A DNA stretch of 64,000 nt from Brevundimonas sp. Root1279 (GTDB lineage: Bacteria > Pseudomonadota > Alphaproteobacteria > Caulobacterales > Caulobacteraceae). How positions within the stretch are numbered: position 1 is the stretch's first letter; every line of letters starts with the position of its first letter. Of the stretch, positions 18,024 to 27,260 are shown piece by piece. Made by a program: the position numbers and the translations under genes. The stretch spans positions 582,761 through 646,760 of the forward strand of contig NZ_LMEB01000004.1 of assembly GCF_001425945.1 (NCBI RefSeq). Reading direction: 5' to 3'. The notes beneath the pieces are model-generated. The model made no database searches, was not told the DNA's origin, and worked only from the letters and a program-made list of their open reading frames with translations.

Positions 18024-18689
18024 ATGGACTTCCTGAAGATCCTGCGCTCGATCGAGGAGCTGCTCTACGAGGCGGTGTCCTGGCTGTATTTCTACCCGCG
18101 CACCCTGTTCCTGACGGTGCTCCAGCCGCTCAAGACGATGCATTACTCCGACCAGGAGCAGCGCGATCGCGAGGAGCGGCGCTACCTCGACACCCTGAGC
18201 CCGCCGCTGTTCCTGGTGCTCAGCATCCTGATCGCGCACGGGCTGGAGCTGGCCACCGGCCTGGGGGTCGAGGCGATGCGCAGCAACGTCGGCCGGATGA
18301 TCGCCGAGGACGACCAGAGGCTGCTGATGTTCCGGGCCCTGATGTTCAGCGTCCACCCCCTGGCCTTCGCCTGGGTCTGGCTGCATCTGCAGAAACGGCG
18401 GGCCGACCGCGACAGCCTGCGCTCGCCCTTCTTCGCCCAGTGCTACCTGTCCGGCACGACCTCGATCCTGGTCAGCCTGGGGACGCTGGGGGTGCGCGAT
18501 CCGCGGCTGTCGACCACTCTGGCGGGCGTCGTCATCGTGGCCGCGGCGACCCTCTGGTACCTGGTGGTGCAACTGCGCTGGCTGCGCCAGGTCGAGGGCG
18601 TCGGCCCGTGGCGGGCGACGGCCTGGGCTGTCGGGACCTTCCTGGGCTCAACCGGGCTGGTGCTGCTGAGCAGCGCCGTGCTGGACTGA
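18024..18689 (+). CDS. Polytopic inner-membrane protein of unknown function
   Basis: 221 aa from the ATG at 18024, with GGAG 7 nt upstream. The N-terminal amphipathic segment FLKILRSIEELLYEAVSWLY is followed by about five hydrophobic helices (LFLVLSILIAHGLELATG, MFSVHPLAFAWVWLHL, YLSGTTSILVSLGTLG, LAGVVIVAAATLWYLVV, AVGTFLGSTGLVLLSS). The arrangement resembles Yip1/permease-like proteins, but I do not recognise the family firmly. It starts 56 bp after the MerR gene and may share its transcript. Confidence 0.75.
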   Translation: MDFLKILRSIEELLYEAVSWLYFYPRTLFLTVLQPLKTMHYSDQEQRDREERRYLDTLSPPLFLVLSILIAHGLELATGLGVEAMRSNVGRMIAEDDQRLLMFRALMFSVHPLAFAWVWLHLQKRRADRDSLRSPFFAQCYLSGTTSILVSLGTLGVRDPRLSTTLAGVVIVAAATLWYLVVQLRWLRQVEGVGPWRATAWAVGTFLGSTGLVLLSSAVLD

Positions 18690-18755
18690 GCGGCGCTCGG
18701 CGGGGTGGTGCTGATGGTGTTTACAGTGGGGGTGATGAGTTACGGGTGATCATGA

Positions 18756-18794
18756 CTTCGTCATCGCGGCGAAGGCCGGCGCCCAGCGGCGCCG
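18756..18794. repeat. Degenerate half of a palindromic intergenic repeat
   Basis: CTTCGTCATCGCGGCGAAGG and the following GCCCAGCGGCGCC match, with a few changes, one arm of the larger palindrome at 19235-19377. It lies in the 178-bp space (18690-18867) between convergent genes, which otherwise shows nothing recognisable. Confidence 0.6.
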
Positions 18795-18867
18795 GAGCAT
18801 AGCGAAGGCGTCCCGACGCAGTTCCCCGCTCGACAGGTCACGCTATCGCGGCCGGGGTCATGAACGA

Positions 18868-19209
18868 TCAGTCTGGCTCGGCCGGCGGCGTCCAGTTTGG
18901 GTCATTCTCCTGGAACCAGTCGGCGGCGAGATCCAGCCATCCCGGATTGACCTGCTCGATCAGCCGCAGCTTCCAGTCCCGCTTCCATTCCTTGATCTGC
19001 TTTTCTCTGCGGATCGCCTCAACAACCCAGGCGAACGGCTCGTACCAAACCAGCCGAGTGCATCCGTACGTCTTGCTGAATCCGTCGAATGCGCCCGTGC
19101 GATGCCTCCAGACCCGGGCCGTCAGATTCGAGGTCATGCCGGTGTAGAGCGTCCCGTTGCGCCCGCTGGCCATGATGTAGGTCGCGATGAAGGTCCGATG
19201 CGTCCCCAT
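18868..19209 (-). CDS. GIY-YIG domain protein
   Basis: 113 aa. The GIY-YIG nuclease fold is marked by YIMASGRNGTLYTGMTSNL (first two beta strands), Arg32 in ARVWRHR and the conserved Glu in EAIRREKQIKEWKR. Bacterial stand-alone members (YhbQ-like, UPF0213 group) are small and have no settled role; they are frequent near repeats in alphaproteobacteria. It is flanked by palindromic repeats on both sides. Confidence 0.92.
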   Translation of the reverse strand: MGTHRTFIATYIMASGRNGTLYTGMTSNLTARVWRHRTGAFDGFSKTYGCTRLVWYEPFAWVVEAIRREKQIKEWKRDWKLRLIEQVNPGWLDLAADWFQENDPNWTPPAEPD

Positions 19210-19234
19210 GTCCGCAAGGTATAGCTACGCTTTC

Positions 19235-19377
19235 CCTTCGTCATCCCGGGGGCGCGCAGCGAGCCCCGGGACCCAGCGGCGCCGAAGCGCAGCGAAGGCG
19301 AACCCGCGGGCCGGCGCGGCGACAGCTTCGCGCTCGCGCGCGCCGCTGGGTCCCGGCCTTCGCCGGGATGACGAAGG
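19235..19377. repeat. Long palindromic intergenic element, type 1
   Basis: A 143-bp near-palindrome. The outer arms CCTTCGTCATCCCGG / CCGGGATGACGAAGG (15 bp) and the next inner arms CCGGGACCCAGCGGCGC / GCGCCGCTGGGTCCCGG (17 bp) are perfect. Each side contains its own small hairpin (CCCGGCCTTCGCCGGG on the right). It ends exactly at the base before the stop codon of the phosphatase gene. This is a REP/MITE-like element; it carries no ORF. Confidence 0.9.
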
Positions 19378-19701
19378 CTATTTGAGGAACGGCGTCACCT
19401 TCTTCTCCAGCAGCGCCACCAGCTCGGGCTGCATGAAGGCGTAGTCGTCGGGGATATCCAGGCACACGACCCGCGCCCGCTTCAGCTGCGCCCGAAACCG
19501 CTTCTGCAGCCGCGTCCGATGCGCCTTCTCCATGACGAAGATGACGTCGGCCCACTCGACCAGCTCGGCCGAGCACGCCTCCTCCGCATCCGGCGCCAGG
19601 CCGGCGGAGGCGGTCTCGACGCCGGGATGGGAGGCGAAGACCTGCTCGGCCGTGGGCGAGCGCAGGCGGTTGCGGGAGCAGAGAAAGAGGAGGTTGGTCA
19701 C
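19378..19701 (-). CDS. Low-molecular-weight protein tyrosine phosphatase-like protein
   Basis: 107 aa from the GTG at 19701 (VTNLLFLCSRN); another GTG at 19710 would add three residues. The P-loop is LFLCSRNRLRSPTAE, with Cys8 and Arg14 in CX5R, followed by a DPD-like loop LDIPDDY near residue 90. It is shorter than classical LMW-PTP (about 150 aa) and fits the COG4551 group. It probably removes phosphate from tyrosine or a small substrate. Palindromic repeats abut the gene on both sides, and the purine-rich upstream repeat may provide its ribosome binding site. Confidence 0.88.
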   Translation of the reverse strand: MTNLLFLCSRNRLRSPTAEQVFASHPGVETASAGLAPDAEEACSAELVEWADVIFVMEKAHRTRLQKRFRAQLKRARVVCLDIPDDYAFMQPELVALLEKKVTPFLK

Positions 19702-19714
19702 AAGCGCCACCTTA

Positions 19715-19855
19715 CCCTTCTCCCCTTGCGGGAGAAGGTGGCCGAGCGAAGCGAGGTCGGATGAGGGGTCGATGACTTCGGCCGCCTCGTCGACCCCTCA
19801 TCCGTCATCCCCGGCTGCGCCGGGGCTGCCACCTTCTCCCGCAAGGGGAGAAGGG
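19715..19855. repeat. Long palindromic intergenic element, type 2
   Basis: A 141-bp element with perfect 28-bp ends: the left end begins CCCTTCTCCCCTTGCGGGAG and continues AAGGTGGC, and the right end is its reverse complement. Inside, GGATGAGGGGTCGA / TCGACCCCTCATCC forms a second inverted repeat. It lies between the phosphatase gene and the carboxylase stop at 19864. It resembles dispersed CTTCTCCC-type repeats of alphaproteobacteria. Confidence 0.9.
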
Positions 19856-19863
19856 ATCAGTCC

Positions 19864-21396
<1,533 letters not shown>

Positions 21397-21479
21397 GGTC
21401 GGGTCTCCTTGAGCGCTGGCTTAAGGAGACGCGGGGTCGGAGGCAAGCGGCGGGGCGGCAGAGGGGGTGTGCGGGGGGC

Positions 21480-21848
21480 TCAAGGCGTCGGGGTTGGCGA
21501 GGACTTCAACGGCGTCGGCGGCGGAATGTGGATGGTCCGCACGGCGCCGGGCGCATCGCACCCCGTGCGGTGCGCCGTAACCCCGTCAACGCAGACGGTG
21601 ACCGAGTCCGCCGTGGCCCACACCGGCGACCACATAATACCTTCCCTTCCCCGTTCCGCGATCAGGCCAGCCACGCAAGCGTTCGCGCCCGAGTCGTCAA
21701 GGCACCGTGCGGGCGCCGCCGCCCGGTTCCGGTGCGCCTCCTCCGCGGTCGAATATGAGCCGCGCGAGATCCACACGATCCCCGCCGCGGCGGTCGAAGC
21801 AACGGCGATCGAGACGAACACGCTCATGCCGAACAGACCAGGTTTCAC
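21480..21848 (-). CDS. Small membrane-anchored protein of unknown function
   Basis: 122 aa from the GTG at 21848, selected because AGGGGG lies 6 nt upstream. One N-terminal membrane segment (FVSIAVASTAAAGIVWI) is followed by a periplasmic part with four Cys (ARCLDDSGANACVAG, SVTVCVDGV, RTGCDAPG) and a Pro/Thr-rich tail. I do not recognise the family. It lies between the carboxylase and the TPR gene, on the same strand as both. Confidence 0.55.
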   Translation of the reverse strand: MKPGLFGMSVFVSIAVASTAAAGIVWISRGSYSTAEEAHRNRAAAPARCLDDSGANACVAGLIAERGREGIMWSPVWATADSVTVCVDGVTAHRTGCDAPGAVRTIHIPPPTPLKSSPTPTP

Positions 21849-21911
21849 GAACGTCCCCCTAAGCTTTGCTGCACCGCCAGTACGAATGCTCGCGAATGAT
21901 GGCAAGCGCTC

Positions 21912-23690
21912 CTACAGCCGCTCCAGCTTCAGCCACGCTGGATCGCCCAGCCAGGCCTGGCTGAGCGAACGGCGGGCGGAGGCGGCCTCCAGCGCATTGC
22001 CTTGGGCGGCCTCGGCCTCGGCCAATCCGAACAGGGCCCAGCCGTTGTTGGGGGTCTGGACCAGGGCGGCGCGGAAGGCCTGGCTGGCCTCGGCCTCATG
22101 GCCGGCCTTGAGCAGGGCGGCGCCCAGCGACTGGCTGACCGGATAGTACCACCAGGCCGGCTCCATATAGGCCAGCTTGGACTCGATCTCGACGGCGGCG
22201 CGGTAGTGGCCGACGGCGTCCTCGTAGCGGCCCTGGGCGTAGGCCATGCGGCCGTGGGCGGCGGCCTCGGCCAGGGCCAGCAGGTCCGGCGCGGGCATGC
22301 CCTGGGCGACCATGCCGGCGAAGGCGTCGGAGCGGCGCAGGGCCGACAGCTGAGCCACCGTGCGGTCGAAGGCCGCCTGGTCCTTCTGCTGGGCGTAGGC
22401 CACGGCGCGGGCGTACAGCCGCATGCCCTGGACATAGGGCAGGCTGGCGTCGGCCTGGGGCATGGCCAGGATGGCCTCGGGCGAGGCGAACTGGGCCATG
22501 GTCAGATAGGGGGCGGCGTCGATGGCCTGGATCCAGGCGATGCGCTGGGTGGTGGCCGGGTCCATCAGCGTCCTGAGCCGCGTCGCCTCCTCGATGGCGG
22601 TGCTCATGTCGCCGGCCATCTGGGCCGAGGTGACGATGAAATGGACGTTGTGCGGGTAGTAGCCGTAGCGGACGAAGCCCTGGTCGTCCGAGGCGCGGAT
22701 CCAGTCCTCGTCGGCCCGGACGGCGGCGACATTGGCCTTGATCGAGTCTGCGTAGCGCCCCCGCACCATGTAGATATGGGCCGGCATGTGCACGAGGTGG
22801 CCGGCGCTGGAGGCCTGGGCCGCCATGCGGTCGGCGGCGGCCTCGGCCCGGGCCGGATCGCTGGCCTCGAGCAGGTGGATGTAGAGGTGCGACGCCTGCA
22901 TGTGCTGCGGGTTGCGGGCCACCACCGCCTCGACCAGTCGCACGGCCTCGCCCGAGCGGCCGATCGGGGTGCGCTTATCGGCCTCCCAATAGTTCCACGG
23001 CGTGGTGTTCATGGCCGCTTCGGCGGCGAGGACCGACACGTCGTCGTGGTTCGGGAAGCGCGCGGCGACGGCCAGCATGGCGTCGGCGTAGGCGGCGTCC
23101 AGGGCGGCGCGGTCGGCGTCCGGGACTGCCGAATAGCGCTTGGCCGCCGCCTCGATCAGGGCGCGCTCGACCGGGCTGGCGCGGTCCTTGAGCGCCACGG
23201 CCTTCTCCAGCGCGGCCAGGGCGGCCGGACGGTCGCGGTCGTCCATCGGGGCGTTGATGTTCGGCCCCAGGGCCACCGCCTCGCCCCACCAGCACATGGC
23301 GCACTCGGGATCGAGGCGCTGGGCCTCGCGGAACGACCGCACGGCGCCGGCGTGGTTGAAGCCGTAGCTGAGCATCAGGCCTTGGTTGAAGAATTTGTTG
23401 GCCTCGTCGCTGTCGGTGGTGACGGCGAAGCGGACCTCGCTGAGATCCGGATAGAGGGCGATCGGCCCGGCGGCCTGGCCCAGGGGCCCGACCGCGGCGG
23501 CGGCGGCCAGCAGCCGGCTCAGCAGGGCCGCGCGGGCGCCCGGGGAGGCGCAGATGGCCTTGGCCTGGCGGACCGGGTCGACGGCGTCGAGCGCCTCCGC
23601 CGAGAACTGGGGCGGTCGGGGGGCCGCCGCCGTGGTTGAAAACAGCCCCACCAGGGCCAGGGCCGCGGCCCCGCTCACCATCCTGCGCAT
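21912..23690 (-). CDS. Secreted TPR-repeat protein
   Basis: 592 aa with a signal peptide (MRRMVSGAAALALVGLFSTTAAA). TPR-like helix pairs run from about residue 95: NKFFNQGLMLSYGFNHAGAVRSF, then AQRLDPECAMCWWGEAVALG with a CxxCWWGEA motif, later ASLPYVQGMRLYARAVAYAQQ and AFRAALVQTPNNGWALFGLAEAE at the end. Homologues are common as tetratricopeptide proteins without known function; the conserved CxxCW is not a haem-binding CxxCH. Likely periplasmic or lipoprotein-like, acting in protein-protein contacts. Confidence 0.88.
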   Translation of the reverse strand: MRRMVSGAAALALVGLFSTTAAAPRPPQFSAEALDAVDPVRQAKAICASPGARAALLSRLLAAAAAVGPLGQAAGPIALYPDLSEVRFAVTTDSDEANKFFNQGLMLSYGFNHAGAVRSFREAQRLDPECAMCWWGEAVALGPNINAPMDDRDRPAALAALEKAVALKDRASPVERALIEAAAKRYSAVPDADRAALDAAYADAMLAVAARFPNHDDVSVLAAEAAMNTTPWNYWEADKRTPIGRSGEAVRLVEAVVARNPQHMQASHLYIHLLEASDPARAEAAADRMAAQASSAGHLVHMPAHIYMVRGRYADSIKANVAAVRADEDWIRASDDQGFVRYGYYPHNVHFIVTSAQMAGDMSTAIEEATRLRTLMDPATTQRIAWIQAIDAAPYLTMAQFASPEAILAMPQADASLPYVQGMRLYARAVAYAQQKDQAAFDRTVAQLSALRRSDAFAGMVAQGMPAPDLLALAEAAAHGRMAYAQGRYEDAVGHYRAAVEIESKLAYMEPAWWYYPVSQSLGAALLKAGHEAEASQAFRAALVQTPNNGWALFGLAEAEAAQGNALEAASARRSLSQAWLGDPAWLKLERL

Positions 23691-23773
23691 GCCCGCCTCC
23701 GCTTCGCGCCGTTCGAGATAGCGGCGCTATGTCTACCAGCGGACACAGGCGAAGGCGAGCAGGGCCGGAGTGT

Positions 23774-24097
23774 TCAGCCGACGAACCCGGCCCCGGCCGG
23801 CTGGCCGACCAGCCCCGCCAGCCGGGTCAGCTCGGCGACATGGGCGGCGAAGGCCTCCCTGCCCGACCCCGTGAGCGCCAGCCAGGTGCGCGGGCGGCCG
23901 TGGGCGGTCTGTTTGGTGGAGGTGATGTAGCCGGCCTCCTCCAACTGCTTCAGGTGTTTGGACAGGACCGAGTCCGAGACCCCGAGCGCCTCCCGCAGCA
24001 TGGCGAACTCGGCCTCGTCGGCCGCCGACAGGATGGCGCAGATCTGCAGCCGCCCCGGGGCATGGATGACCGGATCGAACTGGGGCGCCCGGCTCAT
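23774..24097 (-). CDS. Small winged-helix transcriptional regulator (MarR/ArsR-like)
   Basis: 107 aa. The wHTH is LQICAILSAADEAEFAMLRE, then LGVSDSVLSKHLKQLEEAGYI and the wing TKQTAHGRPRTWLALTGSG, typical of the one-domain regulators next to small membrane proteins. Its start overlaps the upstream gene's stop as ATGA (24094-24097), so the two are translationally coupled. Three palindromes ACTTTCC-N5-GGAAAGT upstream of the pair are its likely operators, suggesting autorepression. Confidence 0.9.
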   Translation of the reverse strand: MSRAPQFDPVIHAPGRLQICAILSAADEAEFAMLREALGVSDSVLSKHLKQLEEAGYITSTKQTAHGRPRTWLALTGSGREAFAAHVAELTRLAGLVGQPAGAGFVG

Positions 24098-24552
24098 TTC
24101 CCGACCCCCATCTCGGCGCGATAGACCCGGCGCCAGATGCGCGAACCGGCCAGGGCGACGAAGAAGATGACGACCGCCGCGACGCCGGCGATGACGGCCT
24201 GGGGCGTTTCCGGCGACTGCCGGCGGATGATGGCCATGACGACGATGGCGGCCGCGAAGGCCAGGCCGATGCCGACGGCGACCCAGCGGGCGTAGCGCGG
24301 CGACACGCCCGTGATCTTCAGTCCGGTGCGGCGCGTCTCCGCCTGGAAGATCACGATGAGGCCGAGCAGGCCGAGGGTGCTGGCGAGAATGTTGAAAGGC
24401 GCATCCAGGGCCTGGCCGGCGACCATGCCGGCGGTGAGCACCGAATAGATCACGTCATAGCGCCAGCCGCCGGTGGCGACGCGGTCGTGCACCGCCTTGC
24501 GCGACGCCTGGATCGCGGCCAGGGCCTCGGCGGGGTCTTGGGGATCAGTCAT
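24094..24552 (-). CDS. Membrane protein paired with a wHTH regulator
   Basis: 152 aa from the ATG at 24552, preceded by GAGGAAG at a suitable distance; an upstream start at 24573 would remove this signal. After a helical cytoplasmic part (EALAAIQASRKAVHDRVATGGWRYD cut at residue 30) come four hydrophobic segments (VIYSVLTAGMVAGQAL, ILASTLGLLGLIVIFQ, WVAVGIGLAFAAAIVVMAI, AVIAGVAAVVIFFVALAGS). Proteins of this type are typically found with such regulators and have no known activity; sequestration of the regulator or a stress role is speculative. Confidence 0.75.
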   Translation of the reverse strand: MTDPQDPAEALAAIQASRKAVHDRVATGGWRYDVIYSVLTAGMVAGQALDAPFNILASTLGLLGLIVIFQAETRRTGLKITGVSPRYARWVAVGIGLAFAAAIVVMAIIRRQSPETPQAVIAGVAAVVIFFVALAGSRIWRRVYRAEMGVGK

Positions 24553-24565
24553 GTGGGCTTCCTCA

Positions 24566-24634
24566 CTTTCCATATCGGAAAGCTAGGCGTCACTTTCCAT
24601 ACTGGCAAGTGAAAACTTTCCAGCTTGGAAAGTT
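24566..24634. promoter_or_regulatory. Three operator-like palindromes
   Basis: CTTTCCATATCGGAAAG (24566-24582), CACTTTCCATACTGGCAAGTG (24591-24611, one arm mismatch) and a perfect 21-bp palindrome at 24614-24634 (AACTTTCC, AGCTT, GGAAAGTT) share ACTTTCC-N5-GGAAAGT. They lie directly upstream of the membrane protein/regulator pair; the last overlaps the stop codon of the ATP12 gene. This arrangement is expected for autoregulation by the coupled wHTH protein. Confidence 0.8.
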
Positions 24635-25397
24635 ACCCCTGAAGCGCGCGGAACCAGCGATCGAAGACGACCGTCTCGGCACGGCGCGAGGCCGTCCGGG
24701 CGGCGTTCTCCTCGTCGACGCCCCACTGACTTTCCTGGAAATGCTCATCCAGGCGCGACAGCTCGAAGGCCCCTTCCCCGTCCAGGGCGCCGCGCTGCAC
24801 CGCGAGCCCCAGAACGGCGGAGCCCAGCAGCGGCACGGCCGCGGCCAGACCGGTCAGGGTGAAGTCGTCCAGCTCCAGCGCCAGCTCCCGGACCCTGGCG
24901 ATGGCGGCCGGGTCCTGAGCGTGGTGGATGACCCCCGTGGCCGGATCCAGCTTCACGCCGAGCGTGTCCTCCGCCCACTCGCGCCACGGCTCCCAGCCGC
25001 GCGCCTGCATCTCCACCAGCGAGCCCGGGGCGTCGGCGTAGTAGCAGATGGCGTCCGAACCCGCGTAGGCGGCGACCTCGTCGGCGACCGCCTCGCGCGC
25101 CTGCGAGACCCGGTCGATGGCCGTCGCGGCCAGGCGGGTGGCGGGCATGGTGGCGGGGTCGAGGAACTCGCCCTGAGCGGCCCATTCGTCGGCGACCAGC
25201 CGCGCGGCGGCCTCGGTCGGCAGGGTCAGCTTGGCCCCGGCGGGCGTCTTGGGCGGCCGCGCGTCGAGCAGGACCGTCCAGCCTCCCTCCCCGGCTTCGA
25301 CATCGACCACCTTCCAGAAGCGCTTCAGCCGCTCCTCGGACTCGCGGAAACCCTTGCGGGCGGCGACTTGAGGGTCGAGCGGGGGAATATGGCTCAT
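24633..25397 (-). CDS. ATP12-family F1-ATPase assembly chaperone
   Basis: 254 aa. KRFWKVVDVEAGEGGWTVLLD, here split, plus ARPPKTPAGAKLTLPT, VADEWAAQGE and ICYYADAPGSLVEMQ are characteristic ATP12 motifs; the C-terminal SQWGVDEENAARTASRR also fits. In alphaproteobacteria and mitochondria it helps assembly of the F1 alpha subunit. It lies 17 bp after the HAD gene on the same strand and probably shares the crcB-rluC-HAD transcript. Its stop overlaps an operator palindrome of the next gene pair. Confidence 0.93.
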   Translation of the reverse strand: MSHIPPLDPQVAARKGFRESEERLKRFWKVVDVEAGEGGWTVLLDARPPKTPAGAKLTLPTEAAARLVADEWAAQGEFLDPATMPATRLAATAIDRVSQAREAVADEVAAYAGSDAICYYADAPGSLVEMQARGWEPWREWAEDTLGVKLDPATGVIHHAQDPAAIARVRELALELDDFTLTGLAAAVPLLGSAVLGLAVQRGALDGEGAFELSRLDEHFQESQWGVDEENAARTASRRAETVVFDRWFRALQG

Positions 25398-25414
25398 CTT
25401 CTGTCCCTGGCGGT

Positions 25415-26092
25415 TCAGGCGGCGCGGGCGCGGACGGCGAAACCGTCCAGCACCACGTCCAGTTCACCGAAGCTGGTCGCGACGTGGCGGGCGCCCGCCG
25501 CGCGTTGCTCCTCTGCGGTATGGAAACCCCAAGACACGCCCAAGGGATGCACGCCGGCGTTGACGGCCATGCGGGCGTCATGGGCGGTGTCGCCGATCAT
25601 GACGGTGCGCGCCGGGTCGGCGTCGCAGGCGGCCATGGCGGCGTGGAGCATGGCGGGATCGGGCTTGCCCGGGCCATCCTCGGCGCAGTGCGAGGACAGG
25701 AACAGGTCAGCCCACCCCTGCCGGGCCAGATTGCGGGCCACCCCGCGGCGGTTCTGCCCCGTCGCCAGCGCCAGCCGCCAGCCGTCGCGTTGCAGGCGGC
25801 GCAGGTGCTCCATAGCGCCCGGATACAGCGGCTCCTCATGGCCGGAGTCGTAGAGCCGGCGGAAGCTGGCCTGGAAGGCGGCGACGTAGTCGGCCAGCTC
25901 GGCGTCCGTCAGCTGCGGCTCGAGCGTGCGCATGGCCTCATGCAGGCTCAGGCCCACGATCATGCGGACACGGTCGTATTCCGGCTCCGGCAGGCCGAGC
26001 GTCCGGGCCGCGTCGACGCAGGCGCGATGGATCGACGTCCGGCTGTCGACCAGGGTGCCGTCGATGTCGAAGACTGCGAGGGGGCGGGTCAT
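25415..26092 (-). CDS. HAD-superfamily hydrolase (phosphoglycolate phosphatase-like)
   Basis: 225 aa from the ATG at 26092. Motif I is FDIDGTLVDS (Asp9, Asp11), motif II LALATGQNR, motif III GKPDPAMLHAA and motif IV MIGDTAHDARMA, with a four-helix cap between I and II (subfamily IA). Substrate not known; phosphoglycolate and other small phosphates are the usual range. The Shine-Dalgarno GGAGGAA (26096-26102) lies inside the palindromic repeat upstream. An in-frame extension to 26179 runs through that repeat and is rejected. Confidence 0.92.
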   Translation of the reverse strand: MTRPLAVFDIDGTLVDSRTSIHRACVDAARTLGLPEPEYDRVRMIVGLSLHEAMRTLEPQLTDAELADYVAAFQASFRRLYDSGHEEPLYPGAMEHLRRLQRDGWRLALATGQNRRGVARNLARQGWADLFLSSHCAEDGPGKPDPAMLHAAMAACDADPARTVMIGDTAHDARMAVNAGVHPLGVSWGFHTAEEQRAAGARHVATSFGELDVVLDGFAVRARAA

Positions 26093-26095
26093 CTG

Positions 26096-26214
26096 TTCCT
26101 CCCCCATTGGGGGAGGGGGACCGTCCGAAGGATGGTGGAGGGGGTCTTCGCGGCGGCGCTTGGGGTCAGCCCCCTCCACCGCTTCGCGGTCCCCCTCCCC
26201 CAGGGGGGGAGGAA
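26096..26214. repeat. Long palindromic intergenic element, type 3
   Basis: A 119-bp near-palindrome. The outer arms begin TTCCTCCCCC and end GGGGAGGAA and continue inward to GGGGGACCG / CGGTCCCCC; the inner arms are GGTGGAGGGGG / CCCCCTCCACC (26134-26144 and 26170-26180). It fills the gap between rluC and the HAD gene and contains the HAD ribosome binding site. It is unrelated in sequence to the other two palindromic element types. Confidence 0.88.
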
Positions 26215-26219
26215 TGTCG

Positions 26220-27260
26220 TCATCGCTGTCGCTTCACGCCCTCGAACGGATCGCTGTCCGCCTCGTCGGCCGAGAAGCCGAAGTGGGCGAAGCCGGCCTT
26301 CATCTCGGGGCTCAGCGGGGCCTCGACGATCAGCTTGCCGCCCGCGGGGTGGTCCAGCTCGATGCGGCGCGCGTGCAGCTGCATCTTCAGCGGGCCGGAC
26401 AGCTCCTTCGACGCCTCGTCGCCATACTTCGGATCGCCGAGGATCGGATGGCCGATGGCGGCCATGTGGGCGCGCAGCTGGTGGGTGCGGCCCGTGAAGG
26501 GGCGCAGGGCCATCCAGGCGGCGCGGTGGGCGGCGCGGGAGATGGTGGCGAAGGCGGTCTCGGCCGGCTCGGCGCGCGGGTCCTTGCGCTCGGCCGGGCG
26601 CATCATCTCGAAATCGTTGATGCCGGTCTTCTTCAGCGGCATGTCGATCTGGCCGGCGGCCGGCTTGGGATTGCCGATGACGATGGCCCAGTAGGTCTTC
26701 TTGGCCTGACGACGGGCGAAGGCCCCGGCCAGCCGCTTGGCCGCCTCGGGGCCCTTGCCGAGCAGCAACACGCCGGAGGTGTCGCGGTCCAGCCGGTGCA
26801 CCAGACGCGGCCGGTCCATCCCCTCGCCCCAGGCGCCGAGCAGGCGATCGATGTGGCGGCTGGTCTTGGTGCCGCCCTGCACGGCCAGGCCGTGCGGCTT
26901 GTTCAGGGCGATGACCATGTCGTCCTCGTAGATGACGAGCGACTTGGCGAAGCGGATGTCCTGGTCCGACAGGGTGTGGGCGTCGCCCGCCTGGCGCGAG
27001 GTGTCGTCCGGGATCGGCGGCACGCGCACGGCGGCGCCGGCGGTCAGGCGGCCTTCCGGCTTGATGCGGGCCCCGTCGACGCGGATCTGGCCCGAGCGGG
27101 CCATCTTCTGCACCTGGATGTTGGACAGGTGCGGCCAACGCCGGCGGAACCAGCGGTCCAGGCGGATGCCGTCCTCCGCCTCGGCGACGTAGAGGGTCTG
27201 GACCTCGCGCTTGGGCGCGTCCGCCGGTGTTTCAGCGGGATCGTGGGTTTCGTCGGTCAA
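26220..27260 (-). CDS. rluC: Ribosomal large-subunit pseudouridine synthase (RluC/RluD-like)
   Basis: 346 aa from the TTG at 27260, which overlaps the crcB stop as TTGA; an open frame continues upstream through crcB and is not coding. Residues 20-85 form an S4 domain (IRLDRWFRRRWPHLSNIQVQK split), then the RluA-type catalytic core PRLVHRLDRDTSGVLLLGK with the catalytic Asp, and FTGRTHQLRAHMAAIGHPI. RluC modifies several 23S rRNA positions; the assignment within the RluC/RluD group is by resemblance. Confidence 0.92.
   Translation of the reverse strand: MTDETHDPAETPADAPKREVQTLYVAEAEDGIRLDRWFRRRWPHLSNIQVQKMARSGQIRVDGARIKPEGRLTAGAAVRVPPIPDDTSRQAGDAHTLSDQDIRFAKSLVIYEDDMVIALNKPHGLAVQGGTKTSRHIDRLLGAWGEGMDRPRLVHRLDRDTSGVLLLGKGPEAAKRLAGAFARRQAKKTYWAIVIGNPKPAAGQIDMPLKKTGINDFEMMRPAERKDPRAEPAETAFATISRAAHRAAWMALRPFTGRTHQLRAHMAAIGHPILGDPKYGDEASKELSGPLKMQLHARRIELDHPAGGKLIVEAPLSPEMKAGFAHFGFSADEADSDPFEGVKRQR

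Noticed and set aside
18690..19856. Possible insertion sequence or mobile island around the GIY-YIG gene
   Set aside because: Only palindromic non-coding repeats are present; no transposase, no target duplication and no change in base composition of the genes.
22002..23639. 545-aa plus-strand open frame opposite the TPR gene
   Set aside because: Antisense shadow: repeated Gly/Leu/Val/His residues arise from the reverse of Ala/Asp/Arg codons.
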